In this document: in pieces, positions 19,543 to 28,251 of the stretch
Layout of the letters: the number at the start of each line of letters is the position of its first letter
Position numbering within the stretch: the stretch's first letter is position 1
Assembly: GCA_018713745.1 (NCBI GenBank)
Contig: DVOH01000016.1
Span: forward strand, 79,604 to 116,796
Length of the DNA stretch: 37,193 nt
Reading direction: 5' to 3'
Origin: Candidatus Stercoripulliclostridium merdipullorum
GTDB taxonomy: Bacteria; Bacillota; Clostridia; Christensenellales; DTU072
Program-made: the position numbers and the translations under genes
Notes under the pieces: generated by a model
What the model was told of the DNA's origin: nothing
The model's database searches: none
Seen by the model: only the letters and a program-made list of their open reading frames with translations

Positions 19543-20601
19543 TTGAACGATCCCGAAAATTATCTGATTGCCGCCAACGACGAGCACGGCGTCAATCCCC
19601 CGACTGCGGGGAAAAGAACACCGATTATGCCTTATCTCGAGCGCAGCATTTACGAGAACGAGTTTAACCGCGCGACCAAACTGTATTTTATGCAGGCGTG
19701 TCTCCGAAACGGGTTTCGGGTGTTCGACGTCAAGCCCGAGGAGTGGGACGTGCCGCTTGCCACGCGGGCAAGGCGCGTCAATCTGATACGCCCCTCTCTT
19801 TTGGTAACGTTTGCGTACAATGCATTCGGAACGGGGGCGACATTTAATGCGGCAAGCGGATTTGAAACGTTTTATTCCCTCCGCAATCCTCAACCCGAAC
19901 GAAGCCGTCAGCTTGCCGAAGAAATTTTTGAGCAACTTGCAATCGGCACGCCGCAACGGCCGAGGCGGGTAGGAACGCTCGATATTACGATGCTGTCAAG
20001 CGTGGTCTGTCCCGCGGCGTTGGTCGAAGCGGGGTTTATGACAAACTTTGAAGAAGCAAAGCGCATGCTCGATCCCGATTATCAGATCGAAGTCGCCGAA
20101 GAAACCTGTAAAGGGGTTGCTATGTATCTCAATACGCCGTATATCGGGCGCGATGATCGTTCGGTTTATCCGTTGCTGCGTCGAGGAAGCAGCGGTCGGA
20201 TGGTGGAACTCATGCAGCTTCTGCTCGATCAGAACGGGTGCGATCTTGTTGCGGACGGAATTTTCGGCGCAAAAACGGAGGCGTGCGTCCGCGCATTCCA
20301 GCGTGAAAACGGATTGGTCGAAGACGGTTTGGTCGGCGATAATACCTGGCGCACATTGTTGGTTTTCGCACCGCGACCCACCCTTGCCGAAGGCAGTCGG
20401 GGCGCATACGTTCGTTACCTTCAGCAGAAACTGGAAAGCAAATTGTATCCCGTCGGGACGGTAGACGGCATCTTCGGGAGCAAAACAAAAAACGCCGTAA
20501 TGGCGTTTCAGCGGGAGAACGGTCTGGAGGCAGACGGCATCGTAGGACCGCGGACATGGGCGGCGTTGGAGCCGATCGGGGGCGGACGTTCGGAGCCGTA
20601 A
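19543..20601 (+). CDS. N-acetylmuramoyl-L-alanine amidase-like protein with two C-terminal peptidoglycan-binding domains; probable TTG start
   Basis: RBS aaaggagg upstream of TTG; Amidase_3-like N-domain; two PG_binding_1 repeats (LMQLLLDQNGCDLVADGIFGAKTEACVRAFQRENGL; YLQQKLESKLYPVGTVDGIFGSKTKNAVMAFQRENGLEADGIVGPRTWAAL). Confidence 0.8.
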   Translation: MNDPENYLIAANDEHGVNPPTAGKRTPIMPYLERSIYENEFNRATKLYFMQACLRNGFRVFDVKPEEWDVPLATRARRVNLIRPSLLVTFAYNAFGTGATFNAASGFETFYSLRNPQPERSRQLAEEIFEQLAIGTPQRPRRVGTLDITMLSSVVCPAALVEAGFMTNFEEAKRMLDPDYQIEVAEETCKGVAMYLNTPYIGRDDRSVYPLLRRGSSGRMVELMQLLLDQNGCDLVADGIFGAKTEACVRAFQRENGLVEDGLVGDNTWRTLLVFAPRPTLAEGSRGAYVRYLQQKLESKLYPVGTVDGIFGSKTKNAVMAFQRENGLEADGIVGPRTWAALEPIGGGRSEP

Positions 20602-20620
20602 CGGAATCAGATCCGAAGCG

Positions 20621-21625
20621 TCAGACCTGCGGCGCCCACTCGTAAGCGACGTAAGTGTTTGTCAACTCGACGGCGATGTTGTCGGTCAATTCCAACGTGC
20701 GGCGCTCGATTCCCCGCGTAAGGGTCCAGACCGCATGTGGGGACGGGAGGCTGACCTCAGTCAGCTCCGCGCAGTTCAGGAATGCGAATGCGCCGATCAT
20801 CGATACGGCGGCGGGGAGACGGAGGGAAGTCAGGGCGGTTGCACGGAAGGCATTTGCCCCGATCGTTTGGAGCGCGGCTTCGGTCGATACGGTCACTTCG
20901 GACAGTGACGTGCAATCGGCAAAAGCCGATTCGGCAATGATTTCGAGGGCGTCGGGCAACGCAACGCGGACCAGAGCGGCGCAACCCTGCATTGCTCCGG
21001 TATGAAGCTGTCGGAGCGTAGAGGGGAGTGCGATTTCGGACAGTTCGGGCTGATCCCGAAACGCAAATTGCCCGATATATCGGACGGCGGAGTCGGGCGC
21101 GAAGACGACCGACGTCAAAACGTTAAGACGAGCAGAATCATAGGAGAAGGCGTAGGGGGCAATGCCGACAACGGGATAATCGCCGGCAGAGGACAGAAAA
21201 TGTCGGGCGGGGATATAAACGTCGGAATTTTTCCCCGACCAGCCTTCGACGATATAGCCTCCCGCGTCGGCGCGGAAAGAAAACATCAATCCCGCATCCC
21301 GCTTCCAACGGGCGTAAACCGCAATCGTGGTGTCTAAGGAGTCGCGGTAGGATTCGGGGATAAAATCATCGCCTTCCGGCGAGCCGACCGCCCAGCCCGC
21401 AAACAGAAATCCGTCCTTGACGGGTGTGGGCGGAAGCGTTGCGACGCTCCCTTGCGGAACGGTTTCGGAGTGGTATTCGGTGTCGTCCGTAAAGTAGCGG
21501 ACAAGATAAGCGGGTGCGGTAGTTTCCGGGGGATCGGAGGGAGCGCAGGCGGACACGCCTGCTGCAAGCAGTACAATCAAAAAGATAAGAATCGCAAGAC
21601 GCGATGTTCGAGCGGATTTTTGCAT
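20621..21625 (-). CDS. BspA-type leucine-rich-repeat lipoprotein with InlB-type repeat
   Basis: MQKSARTSRLAILIFLIVLLAAGVSACAPS lipobox; YLVRYFTDDTEYHSETVPQGSVATLPPTPVKDGFLFAGWAVG; repeats such as IGQFAFRDQPELSEIALPSTLRQLHTGAMQGCAALVRVALPDALEIIAESAFADCTSLSEVTV. Confidence 0.88.
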   Translation of the reverse strand: MQKSARTSRLAILIFLIVLLAAGVSACAPSDPPETTAPAYLVRYFTDDTEYHSETVPQGSVATLPPTPVKDGFLFAGWAVGSPEGDDFIPESYRDSLDTTIAVYARWKRDAGLMFSFRADAGGYIVEGWSGKNSDVYIPARHFLSSAGDYPVVGIAPYAFSYDSARLNVLTSVVFAPDSAVRYIGQFAFRDQPELSEIALPSTLRQLHTGAMQGCAALVRVALPDALEIIAESAFADCTSLSEVTVSTEAALQTIGANAFRATALTSLRLPAAVSMIGAFAFLNCAELTEVSLPSPHAVWTLTRGIERRTLELTDNIAVELTNTYVAYEWAPQV

Positions 21626-21773
21626 GGCAAACTCCTTGCGGTTTGTTTCAGTATAGCATGACTTCGGACATTTGTAAACGATGAAGGCATTCTGCCGCGT
21701 ATAATGGGAAGAGGGGGTTATGATGAGAAGATTGTGCGAAGCGCCTTTCCGGTGTCGGGCGGAAGAAGAAAAA

Positions 21774-22135
21774 ATGTTGTCGGGGTCGGTAGCGGGCGGC
21801 GCGGTCGGCGGGGACGGAACCTTGGCAAATCCTTTCGGTACGGTAACCGAAGTGCTTGTTTTGTATCCGAAAACGGAACAGTTTATCTTTTGCGCGGAAA
21901 TTATCCGCTGACGACGCAGTTCAATCTGAACAAGGCGGGCGTAACGCTCGAAGGCAGTCGCGGTACGGTGCTGACCTTGGAAGCGGCACTCATTCCTTTT
22001 TTGATCACAGCCGCCGACGTCACGCTCCGCGGGTTGACGCTGACGTCGGACGCGCCTTATGCCAACGAGTGGATTCAGGGCGGCGGGGACGGAGCGTTGA
22101 TCGAAGACAATACGATTTTCGGACCGCATAAATCA
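21774..22135 (+). pseudogene. Decayed right-handed beta-helix protein N-terminal fragment, frameshifted and truncated
   Basis: GGAVGGDGTLANPFGTVTEVL in one frame, then SENGTVYLLRGNYPLTTQFNLNKAGVTLEGSRGTVLTL...LRGLTLTSDAPYANEWIQGGGDGALIEDNTIFGPHK in another. Confidence 0.65.
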
Positions 22136-22645
22136 AAGCGTTTTGATACAGATCGTCGTCGGGGTTGAAATCGGTGTTTTGCGTTTTGTCCTGACCGTAA
22201 GTGATGTTGACAAGGGCTGCGCCGCGGTTAATGCGAAGGGCGACGTTGCTCAGCAGGCGAATGTTGGCGACGGAATACTCGCCTCCGTCCACCAGCACAA
22301 TGCCGCCGCCTGCCGCCGAAGCCGCGGCAACGGCGTCGTTGATTGCGGTGCGGTTGGTCTTGAAATCGGCGTCGGTGCGGGCGCCGTAGTCGCGGATATC
22401 GAAGACGGGGATGCCGTCCGGAAGGGGGTGTCGGAAAGATACCGGGCGCGGACGTCATCGATTTCGCGGATAAAGTTGCCGCTGTCGTCCATGCTGTAAG
22501 TAGAAGGAAAAGGGGATCCTTCGGTGTCGAGATTTTTCAGCGAAAGATAATAAAAGCCGATAAAGATTCCGAATGCGGCGGCGGCGATCAGCACGCTTAA
22601 TAAAATCCAAACGACAATTTTGACTCCTTTTTTCGAACGGAACAT
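22130..22645 (-). pseudogene. Decayed GH28/pectate-lyase-like N-terminal fragment with membrane anchor, frameshifted and truncated
   Basis: MFRSKKGVKIVVWILLSVLIAAAAFGIFIGFYYLSL...DDVRARYLSDTP, then frame change to PDGIPVFDIRDYGARTDADFKTNRTAINDAVAAASAAGGGIVLVDGGEYSVANIRLLSNVALRINRGAALVNITYG. Confidence 0.7.
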
Positions 22646-22803
22646 CCGACCCTCCCGCTATATTAAAAATGAATATTATTTTACAGATCCTATATATAGA
22701 AAATCAAGAGGAGCCGACGAAAAGAATGGTAAAAGTGCAATTTCACATTTTTAGCGAAAAATGCGCATTATCCCGAAAACGATAAAAAATTATCGATTTC
22801 GTC

Positions 22804-22832
22804 TTGTCAGCCGTTGTGGCGTATGATATAGT
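22804..22832 (+). promoter_or_regulatory. Putative sigma-70-type promoter of the redox/membrane operon
   Basis: TTGTCA (22804-22809) - 17 nt - TATAGT (22827-22832), 34 nt before the first ATG. Confidence 0.65.
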
Positions 22833-22866
22833 GATGATACCGAAACCCGATTCAGGAGGAGTTCTT

Positions 22867-23748
22867 ATGGATCAACAAACCAAAACTCTGCAACCCGATT
22901 TGCAGAAATTCACCCCGCGCCCCCGTCTGGAATTGCTGATCAAATGGGTGATGTTTACCGCGGCGATCACCGGTATGGCGATTTTGTCCGCGTTTTATCC
23001 CATCTGGGCAAACGTTCCGCTTATCGTAATTCCGTCGATTCTCACTCTGATTTTTGCAAAGCCCGTATTTTTTGAAAAAATCAAACTGCTGACGCTGGTC
23101 GTCATGCGTACGTTCATCGTCTTTGCCGTCATCTTCAATCTGGGGCAGTTCTACGCCAACCTGATTATGGTGGCGATGATCATCAACATTCTCGAAGCGA
23201 CGTTGACCGACCTGAAGCACAAACAATACTTCAACTTTGTGACGGGGCTGTTCCTCGCCGTAGGCGTTGTCGCAATGCGCGCTTCCTGGGGTGCCGTAGA
23301 AGGCGGTCCGGGTGCCGAATACGACTATTATTTTGTCAACGGCTTCAACAGCGCCGCGACGATCTGCTGGGTTGTCGCCTACACGATCTGGAACTGGATT
23401 TTCGTCACCGGCGAATTTTCGTCCTCTGTCAGCCTGATGCACACCGGCTTTTTGGCGTCTCCCATCATCAGCTGCCTTGCCACGATGGGTACGCTCGGCT
23501 TCCCCGGCGGATTCGGATTGTGGTATCTCGTACGCGCCAATTCTCTTTCGATCGGCGGTTATATGCAGATCTGCTGCAAAAACTGGTTTGAGAAAGAATT
23601 CTACAACTCGAAGTTCGAAAAATTCGTGGCGTGGACGCATAAGTGGTATGTTCAGTTGGTATTGATGCTGATCTGCCTTGCTCTGATCGGCTACACCTTC
23701 ATCGGCGGTCTGATCGAAGTCGGCGTCGGCTACACGTCCGGACTTTAA
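22867..23748 (+). CDS. Polytopic membrane protein of unknown function (paralogue of 26479-27435)
   Basis: 293 aa, about 7 hydrophobic segments; motifs NILEA, TGLFL, VVAYTIWN shared with the last gene of the operon; RBS aggagg. Confidence 0.85.
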   Translation: MDQQTKTLQPDLQKFTPRPRLELLIKWVMFTAAITGMAILSAFYPIWANVPLIVIPSILTLIFAKPVFFEKIKLLTLVVMRTFIVFAVIFNLGQFYANLIMVAMIINILEATLTDLKHKQYFNFVTGLFLAVGVVAMRASWGAVEGGPGAEYDYYFVNGFNSAATICWVVAYTIWNWIFVTGEFSSSVSLMHTGFLASPIISCLATMGTLGFPGGFGLWYLVRANSLSIGGYMQICCKNWFEKEFYNSKFEKFVAWTHKWYVQLVLMLICLALIGYTFIGGLIEVGVGYTSGL

Positions 23749-23761
23749 TTAAGGAGGCAAT

Positions 23762-25294
23762 ATGAAGCAATATGACGTTATCGTGATCGGCGCAGGCAAC
23801 GGCGGTCTTGCCGCCGCCGCAACCTTTGCCGAGCACGGCAAAAAGGTTGCCGTGTTCGAAAAGCACAATATCCCCGGCGGTTGCGGGACCAGTTTCCGCA
23901 GAGGGCGCTTTGAGTTTGAAGTCGCTCTGCACCAGCTCAGCAGCATGGGCACGCCCGAAAAACCCGGTGAACTGCGACAACAGTTCAAGCGGTACGGCAT
24001 CGAGGACAAGATCGACTGGATCGAAATCAAGGAGCTGTTCCGCGTTAATTTCCCCGACGGCACCGGCGTCAGCCTGCCCGTCGGCAAAGAGGCGTGCGTG
24101 AAGCATCTGTCCGAAGTATTCCCGCACGAGAAGGACAACATCGTCCGTTATTTCGATACGGTATACCGCTTCTGCGAAGAAGCCAATTCGTTTGCCGCCA
24201 AGTCGGCGCAGTCGACGGGCGAACCGAGCGCGCTGAAAAAAGCGATCATGAAAGCGGGCTTCCCCAAGATTTACCCCACCCTTGCCCGTTACGGTCTCAG
24301 CGCGACGCAGGACGTCATGGATGAGTTTTTCACCGACAAAAAGCTGCAGCTTGCCCTTTCGGCGTACTGGTGCTTTATGGGAATGCCGCCTTCACGCTTC
24401 CCTTGGTCCATCCTTGCCAAGTGCCTTTACATTTACACCGAGGACAAACCGTTCTATCTGCGCGGCACCTCGCAGATCATGAATCAGGCAATCGCCGAAT
24501 CCGTCCGTGAGCGGGGCGGCGACCTGTTTTTCAATACCGGCATTGCCAAAATTCTGATGGAAGGCGATACCGCCGTCGGCGTGGAAGACGAGTTCGGCGA
24601 ACGCTACTACGCAAAACGCATCGTCAGCAACATCAGCCCCATCGACACTTACGTTCAGCTGATCGGGACGGACAAAATGCCCGAAGCCGCCAACGAGTAT
24701 CTCAAACCCTATACGGTCGGAATTTCGGCGTTGACCTGCTTCATCGGGTTGGACTGCACGCCCGAAGAAATCGGCTTTACGACGTCGTTTACGCTTAATT
24801 ACGACAGCCTCGACGCCAACGAAGATTTCAAAAACGCCTACAAACTTCTGCCTTCTCACGATCCCATCGTCGCAACGTGCTATACCGTGGACGATCCCAC
24901 CGTTTCGCCGCCCGGGACTTCGGTCATCACGGCGGGAACGCTCAAATACTCGACGGAATGGGAGAAGCTGACCCCCGAACAGTATTACCAAAAGAAATAC
25001 GAAGCGGCAAACGTCATCATCGACCGTCTCGAAAAGCAGTATCCCGGTTTCCGCGATCACATCGAGGAGATCGAAATCGCAACGCCTCTTACGCACATGC
25101 GTTATCTGCACCATCCGGGCGGCGCGATTTACGGATACGAGCAGGATCTGAAGTCGTCGGTTTTCTTCTATCCTTCCGAAAGCAAGGTCAAGCATCTTGA
25201 ATTTGCAAGCGGATGGGTCAACGTATGCGGATTCGGACCCAATTATATGTTTGCCGACAAGCTGGCAAAAAGAATGTTGAAGGAGATGGACTGA
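23762..25294 (+). CDS. FAD/NAD(P)-dependent oxidoreductase, phytoene desaturase/carotenoid isomerase/retinol saturase-like
   Basis: MKQYDVIVIGAGNGGLAAAATFAEHGKKVAVFEKHNIPGGCGTSFRRGRFEFEVALHQLSSMG (GxGxxG Rossmann plus E and GG.....); C-terminal PGGAIYGYEQ...ASGWVNVCGFGPNYMFADKLAKRM. Confidence 0.88.
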   Translation: MKQYDVIVIGAGNGGLAAAATFAEHGKKVAVFEKHNIPGGCGTSFRRGRFEFEVALHQLSSMGTPEKPGELRQQFKRYGIEDKIDWIEIKELFRVNFPDGTGVSLPVGKEACVKHLSEVFPHEKDNIVRYFDTVYRFCEEANSFAAKSAQSTGEPSALKKAIMKAGFPKIYPTLARYGLSATQDVMDEFFTDKKLQLALSAYWCFMGMPPSRFPWSILAKCLYIYTEDKPFYLRGTSQIMNQAIAESVRERGGDLFFNTGIAKILMEGDTAVGVEDEFGERYYAKRIVSNISPIDTYVQLIGTDKMPEAANEYLKPYTVGISALTCFIGLDCTPEEIGFTTSFTLNYDSLDANEDFKNAYKLLPSHDPIVATCYTVDDPTVSPPGTSVITAGTLKYSTEWEKLTPEQYYQKKYEAANVIIDRLEKQYPGFRDHIEEIEIATPLTHMRYLHHPGGAIYGYEQDLKSSVFFYPSESKVKHLEFASGWVNVCGFGPNYMFADKLAKRMLKEMD

Positions 25295-26457
25295 TGGCAG
25301 GGATTAAAGAAACCTTACTTTCTACCGTTCGAAACGGAAAACTGATACTTTCGGATATCGCCGCGACGCGGCGTAACGCCAACGACATTACCGTCGAAAA
25401 AGGTCGCGTACAGGCGACGATCGACCAGTTGCATCCCAAGCGTCTCTCCCTGGTGGTCGAGTCGGTTCGGGAAGCCGCCGAAGGCGCCAAAACCATCCGT
25501 CTTGCTTCGGCGACGGGATACTTGCCGCCGTTTGAAGCGGGGCAGTACATCAACGTATTTGTCGAGATCGACGGGGTCAGAACTTCGCGCCCCTACAGCA
25601 TTTCGTCTTCTCCCCGTCAGCGGGCGTATTACGAGATCACCGTTGCGCGCATTGCGACGGGTTTTGTTTCCGACTATTTTCTCGATCGGGTCAAGCCGGG
25701 CGACCGTTTGGAAGCCAACGGACCGCAGGGCGTGTTCCGGTTCAATCCCGTGTTCCACCGCAAAAAATCGGTCTTTCTTGCGGGCGGCAGCGGAATCACT
25801 CCTTTCCTGTCGATGACGCGTGAAATCCTCGAAGCGGGACTCGACCGCGAAATCGTTCTGATTTACGGGATCCGCAACACGTCTGTCGCCATCGGGCATG
25901 CCGAACTCGAGGCGTTTGCCGCGGAATATCCCAACTTCCGCTATGTCCCCGTGGTTTCGGGCGAAGAAAAGGGCTGGAAAGGCAAAACGGGATTTTTGAA
26001 CAAAGAGCTGATTGCCGAAGTCGTCGGCGACGTCAAGGATTGCACGTATTATGTTTGCGGTCCGCAGATCATGAACGATTTCTGCCTTGCCGAACTCGCC
26101 GCGCTCGGCGTGCCCGGCAAGCGCATCCGCCGCGAAATGTTCGGCGCCCGTCAGGATATCGTCAACGAACCCGGCTGGCCCGACGGCATCGCGCCCGACC
26201 GCGTATTCAAAGTCAAAGCGGGCGACCGCGTCATCGAAGCCAAGGCGGGCGATTCGTTGCTGACCTCTCTCGAAAAGGCGGGGCTTCGCGTCAACGTTTG
26301 CTGCCGCAGCGGCGAGTGCAGCCTTTGCCGTGTCAAATTGGTATCGGGCACCGTCTTTACGGCGCGCGGCGCGCTGATGCGGTTTGCCGACGAAAAATTC
26401 GGCTATATTCATTCCTGCAAGTCCTATCCCGTTTCGGACGTCGAAATCATCTTGTAG
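25294..26457 (+). CDS. Ferredoxin-NAD(P)+ reductase-type flavoprotein with C-terminal plant-type [2Fe-2S] domain
   Basis: RPYSISSSP (FAD), GGSGITPFLSM and YVCGPQIM (NAD(P)), C-x4-C-x2-C in CCRSGECSLCRVKL plus distal C in IHSCKSYP; ATG overlaps upstream TGA. Confidence 0.92.
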   Translation: MAGIKETLLSTVRNGKLILSDIAATRRNANDITVEKGRVQATIDQLHPKRLSLVVESVREAAEGAKTIRLASATGYLPPFEAGQYINVFVEIDGVRTSRPYSISSSPRQRAYYEITVARIATGFVSDYFLDRVKPGDRLEANGPQGVFRFNPVFHRKKSVFLAGGSGITPFLSMTREILEAGLDREIVLIYGIRNTSVAIGHAELEAFAAEYPNFRYVPVVSGEEKGWKGKTGFLNKELIAEVVGDVKDCTYYVCGPQIMNDFCLAELAALGVPGKRIRREMFGARQDIVNEPGWPDGIAPDRVFKVKAGDRVIEAKAGDSLLTSLEKAGLRVNVCCRSGECSLCRVKLVSGTVFTARGALMRFADEKFGYIHSCKSYPVSDVEIIL

Positions 26458-26478
26458 CTTGCAGCAGGAGGAGGTTTT

Positions 26479-27435
26479 ATGAAAGGATTTTTCTTTGACG
26501 GATATACCGTCGAAACGATTATGATGTTTTTGGGGTTGATCGCACTGCTGGTCATCCTCAACGAGGTTTCCCGCAAAAACAAGTGGGTTGCAACGGTGTT
26601 CTACGGCGTACTGCCCTTGGTATTGGGCATCCTGGTGATCGCGGGCGTGACGTCCAGTCCGTCCTCCAAAACCTGGTTCGGCGCCCTTAAGACTTATTCC
26701 GCCGTTGCAGGTGTTATCGGCTTTATGCTGATCCGCTATATCGACAAGATCGGCAAGTCGAAGTTTGCGTTCTACTTCCCCGTCGTTATTCTGGTCGTCA
26801 ACATTCTCGAAGCGATTTATCGCGAGATCGAGGTTTACGCCAACTATACCGTACCCGTCGTCGACGAAGCCGGAATCTATATGCTCGGCGGTCCCTGGAA
26901 CATTCTCAACGCGCTGGCGGGACTTTTCCTGATGCTCAGCCTGACGGGTTGGATGGGGATCAAGGTTGCCAAAACGCCGTCGCGCGATATGGTCTGGGCG
27001 GATCAGCTGTGGTTCTGGATCATTGCGTACGACTTCTGGAATATCGCGTATTGCTACAACTGCATTTCCAGCCGTGCGATGTACGCGGGCGTTGCGATTA
27101 TCATCGCCTGTACCCTTTGCGAATGCTTCTGCAAACGCGGAATCTGGCTTCAGCACCGTGCGCAGACGCTTGCGCTGTTCGGCATGTTCAGCTTAGCGTT
27201 CGACTATTCGCAGTTCTCGGCGTTTTCGATCGTGGCGACCTATAATCCCGACGCATGGTTGACGCTGGGGATCTTGTCGTTTGTCGTCAATCTTGCCGTA
27301 TTTGCATATACGGTTTCCGTCATCGTCAAGCGCAAACGCAATCCGCTGAAGCAAGAGATGTTTGTCGAACTGAAGGCGTATCGCAGAAATCTCGAGGCAA
27401 ACAACCTGTTGCCCGACAACGCGCTGAGCGAATAA
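26479..27435 (+). CDS. DUF5692-like polytopic membrane protein
   Basis: LLVILNEVSRKNKWVATVFYGVLPLVLGILVI...TWFGALKTYSAVAGVIGFMLIRYI...VVNILEAIYREI...AGLFLMLSLTGW...IIAYDFWNIAYCYN; about 8 hydrophobic segments; family name from memory. Confidence 0.72.
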   Translation: MKGFFFDGYTVETIMMFLGLIALLVILNEVSRKNKWVATVFYGVLPLVLGILVIAGVTSSPSSKTWFGALKTYSAVAGVIGFMLIRYIDKIGKSKFAFYFPVVILVVNILEAIYREIEVYANYTVPVVDEAGIYMLGGPWNILNALAGLFLMLSLTGWMGIKVAKTPSRDMVWADQLWFWIIAYDFWNIAYCYNCISSRAMYAGVAIIIACTLCECFCKRGIWLQHRAQTLALFGMFSLAFDYSQFSAFSIVATYNPDAWLTLGILSFVVNLAVFAYTVSVIVKRKRNPLKQEMFVELKAYRRNLEANNLLPDNALSE

Positions 27436-27443
27436 ATTGGGAT

Positions 27444-27471
27444 AAAAAACGATCCGCAAGGATCGTTTTTT
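27444..27471 (+). terminator. Rho-independent terminator of the redox/membrane operon
   Basis: AAAAAACGATCC-GCAA-GGATCGTTTTTT. Confidence 0.9.
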
Positions 27472-27484
27472 CATGAGGGATCGG

Positions 27485-28204
27485 ATGGGAAAACCGGTAG
27501 CAATCTACTATGTGCGCGGACCGCGCTCGGGACGGGATTATCCCGTCCTTGTCGTCAGACGAAACGGAAACGGCGCAACCGTGCGGATCGACAAAAGATC
27601 GGAAGAGATCCGGCTCGGCGTACCGCCGACGGTCAGTCGTCGCTGGGTCGAAGATACCGTTTTGCGCTACGGCGAAAGTTGGGGAAGACGGATGGACGAA
27701 GCCCCTTTGCCCGCTCCTTCGGCGTTTGAGATCACGCTCGGGAGGGAGATGATTTTAGGCGGAAAGTCGGTTCCGATTCGCATCGAACAAGGGCAAAAAG
27801 CCCGGGGATGCGAGACGGAAGAGGGGATCGTATTATATCTTCTCCGGCCCGAAGATCGCGAAGAGGGCAGACGCGTTCTGGATCTCTGGTTCAGCGCAAA
27901 AGCTAAGTTTGAGATCCCGATCGTCTACAAGCGGTGGCACGAAATTATGTTTCCCGGGAGTCCGCTTCCCGCATTGACGATCCGCAGGATGCGTTCGAGA
28001 TGGGGGTCTTGCAATGCGGCAAAACGTCGCATCACGCTCAACGAATATCTGCTGAAAGTTCCGCCCGCATGCCTTGACTACATCGTCGTACACGAGCTTG
28101 CCCATCTGGTGCATGCCAATCACGGCAGCGATTTCTATCGTCTGGTCGGACAATATATCCCCGACTGGAAGGAGCGGCGCAAGCTGCTGAGACGGTTTGA
28201 ATAA
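27485..28204 (+). CDS. YgjP/SprT-like zinc metallopeptidase (M48-related, DUF45)
   Basis: RRMRSRWGSCNAAKRRITLNEYLLKVPPACLDYIVVHELAHLVHANHGSDFYRLVGQYIPDWKERRKLL with HELAH; ATG 27485 preferred, 27473 lies in the terminator. Confidence 0.93.
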   Translation: MGKPVAIYYVRGPRSGRDYPVLVVRRNGNGATVRIDKRSEEIRLGVPPTVSRRWVEDTVLRYGESWGRRMDEAPLPAPSAFEITLGREMILGGKSVPIRIEQGQKARGCETEEGIVLYLLRPEDREEGRRVLDLWFSAKAKFEIPIVYKRWHEIMFPGSPLPALTIRRMRSRWGSCNAAKRRITLNEYLLKVPPACLDYIVVHELAHLVHANHGSDFYRLVGQYIPDWKERRKLLRRFE

Positions 28205-28207
28205 AGC

Positions 28208-28237
28208 AAAAAGGCGCGACTGCGGTCGCGCCTTTTT
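28208..28237. terminator. Bidirectional terminator between convergent genes
   Basis: AAAAAGGCGCGAC-TGCG-GTCGCGCCTTTTT. Confidence 0.9.
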
Positions 28238-28251
28238 CGGTCAAAGGGGGA

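Noticed and set aside
25315-27156. 613-aa minus-strand ORF
   Set aside because: Antisense shadow of the FNR-type reductase and DUF5692-like gene; low-complexity R/D/F-rich translation with no family motifs.
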